This document shows positions 6,997 to 7,104 of a stretch of 7,104 bases of DNA, piece after piece. This DNA comes from Paracoccaceae bacterium (GTDB lineage: Bacteria > Pseudomonadota > Alphaproteobacteria > Rhodobacterales > Rhodobacteraceae), in NCBI GenBank assembly GCA_020441345.1, contig JAGRMK010000250.1, forward strand, positions 1 to 7,104. Reading direction: 5' to 3'. Below the pieces are notes generated by a model. It ran no database searches. It was not told where the DNA came from and was given only the letters and a program-made list of their open reading frames with translations. A program made the position numbers and the translations under genes. Every line of letters begins with the position of its first letter. Position 1 is the first letter of the stretch.

Positions 6997-7040
6997 ATAT
7001 TCACCCATCTACAGGGCTAGCAGAGAGGAATGAACCGGGA

Positions 7041-7056
7041 GTTAATCGTGCATTGG
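7041..7056 (-). promoter_or_regulatory. Weak CtrA-box-like motif upstream of motB
   Basis: The minus strand reads CCAA, seven bases, TTAAC, which matches the full CtrA half-site TTAAC at the correct spacing but only two of four bases in the other half. It lies 57-72 bases before the chosen motB start, a distance similar to the site before flgE. It also overlaps the end of a possible upstream gene, which weakens the case for a promoter. Confidence 0.25.
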
Positions 7057-7104
7057 CAGCAGCGGCTGGCGCCCGTCGGGGCCGAGGACATGCACGGTTG
7101 TGCC
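7042..7104 (-). CDS. Possible C-terminal end of an unrecognised gene, 5' part outside the window
   Basis: In one minus-strand frame, 20 codons run from the window edge to TAA at 7042-7044. They read GTTVHVLGPDGR, then QPLLPMHD, with 16 of 20 third positions G or C. The stop is 57 bp before motB on the same strand, so it could be the preceding gene of the flagellar operon. Twenty residues are too few to assign a family. A plus-strand frame from ATG 7030 to the edge is also open and cannot be excluded. Confidence 0.35.
   Translation of the reverse strand, partial: GTTVHVLGPDGRQPLLPMHD

Noticed and set aside
7047..7096. Seven-base inverted repeat CGTGCAT/ATGCACG
   Set aside because: The arms are 36 bases apart with no continued pairing, so chance is a sufficient explanation.
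7030..7104. Plus-strand start ATG at 7030 running open to the window edge, divergent from motB
   Set aside because: Only 25 codons are visible, the purine-rich AGAGAGGA directly abuts the ATG and is too close for a good ribosome site, and the minus-strand frame over the same bases reads more like protein. It cannot be fully excluded.

Overview
The window is high-GC, with GC-rich third codon positions. It carries a compact block of flagellar genes on the minus strand. The gene set, the protein sequences and two sites resembling CtrA boxes suggest an alphaproteobacterium, most likely Rhodobacteraceae (the roseobacter/Rhodobacter group). That taxonomic call is inferred from protein character and motifs; no marker gene is present.

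Layout from left to right: (1) positions 1-1131, plus strand, hold a family-4 glycosyltransferase that has lost its 5' end at the window edge; a modest intrinsic-terminator candidate follows it. (2) Positions 1213-6984, minus strand, transcribed right to left, hold motB, flgE, flgK, flgL and flgI. flgK, flgL and flgI are tightly packed: 19 bp lie between flgE and flgK, 3 bp between flgK and flgL, and flgL and flgI overlap by ATGA. They are therefore probably one transcript. (3) Between motB and flgE, 84 bp hold a CtrA-like motif and a long imperfect hairpin ending next to the flgE start. This is the only obvious internal regulatory region. (4) Positions 7042-7104, minus strand, may hold the last 20 codons of an unrecognised gene, with a weaker CtrA-like motif overlapping its stop, upstream of motB.

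The flagellar genes cover successive parts of one machine. MotB is the peptidoglycan-anchored stator subunit, FlgI the periplasmic P ring, FlgE the hook, and FlgK and FlgL the two junction proteins between hook and filament. Apart from motB and flgI, the products are late axial proteins exported by the flagellar type III apparatus. FlgI has a signal peptide and uses Sec. MotA, FlgH, FlgA and flagellin are not in the window. The glycosyltransferase is convergent with the operon; a link to flagellin modification is possible but unsupported.

There is no stretch over 300 bases without a gene, and I see no mobile element, CRISPR array, tRNA or rRNA. I did not find a clearly new system. The parts most worth a second look are the motB-flgE intergenic hairpin and the adjoining CtrA-like site.
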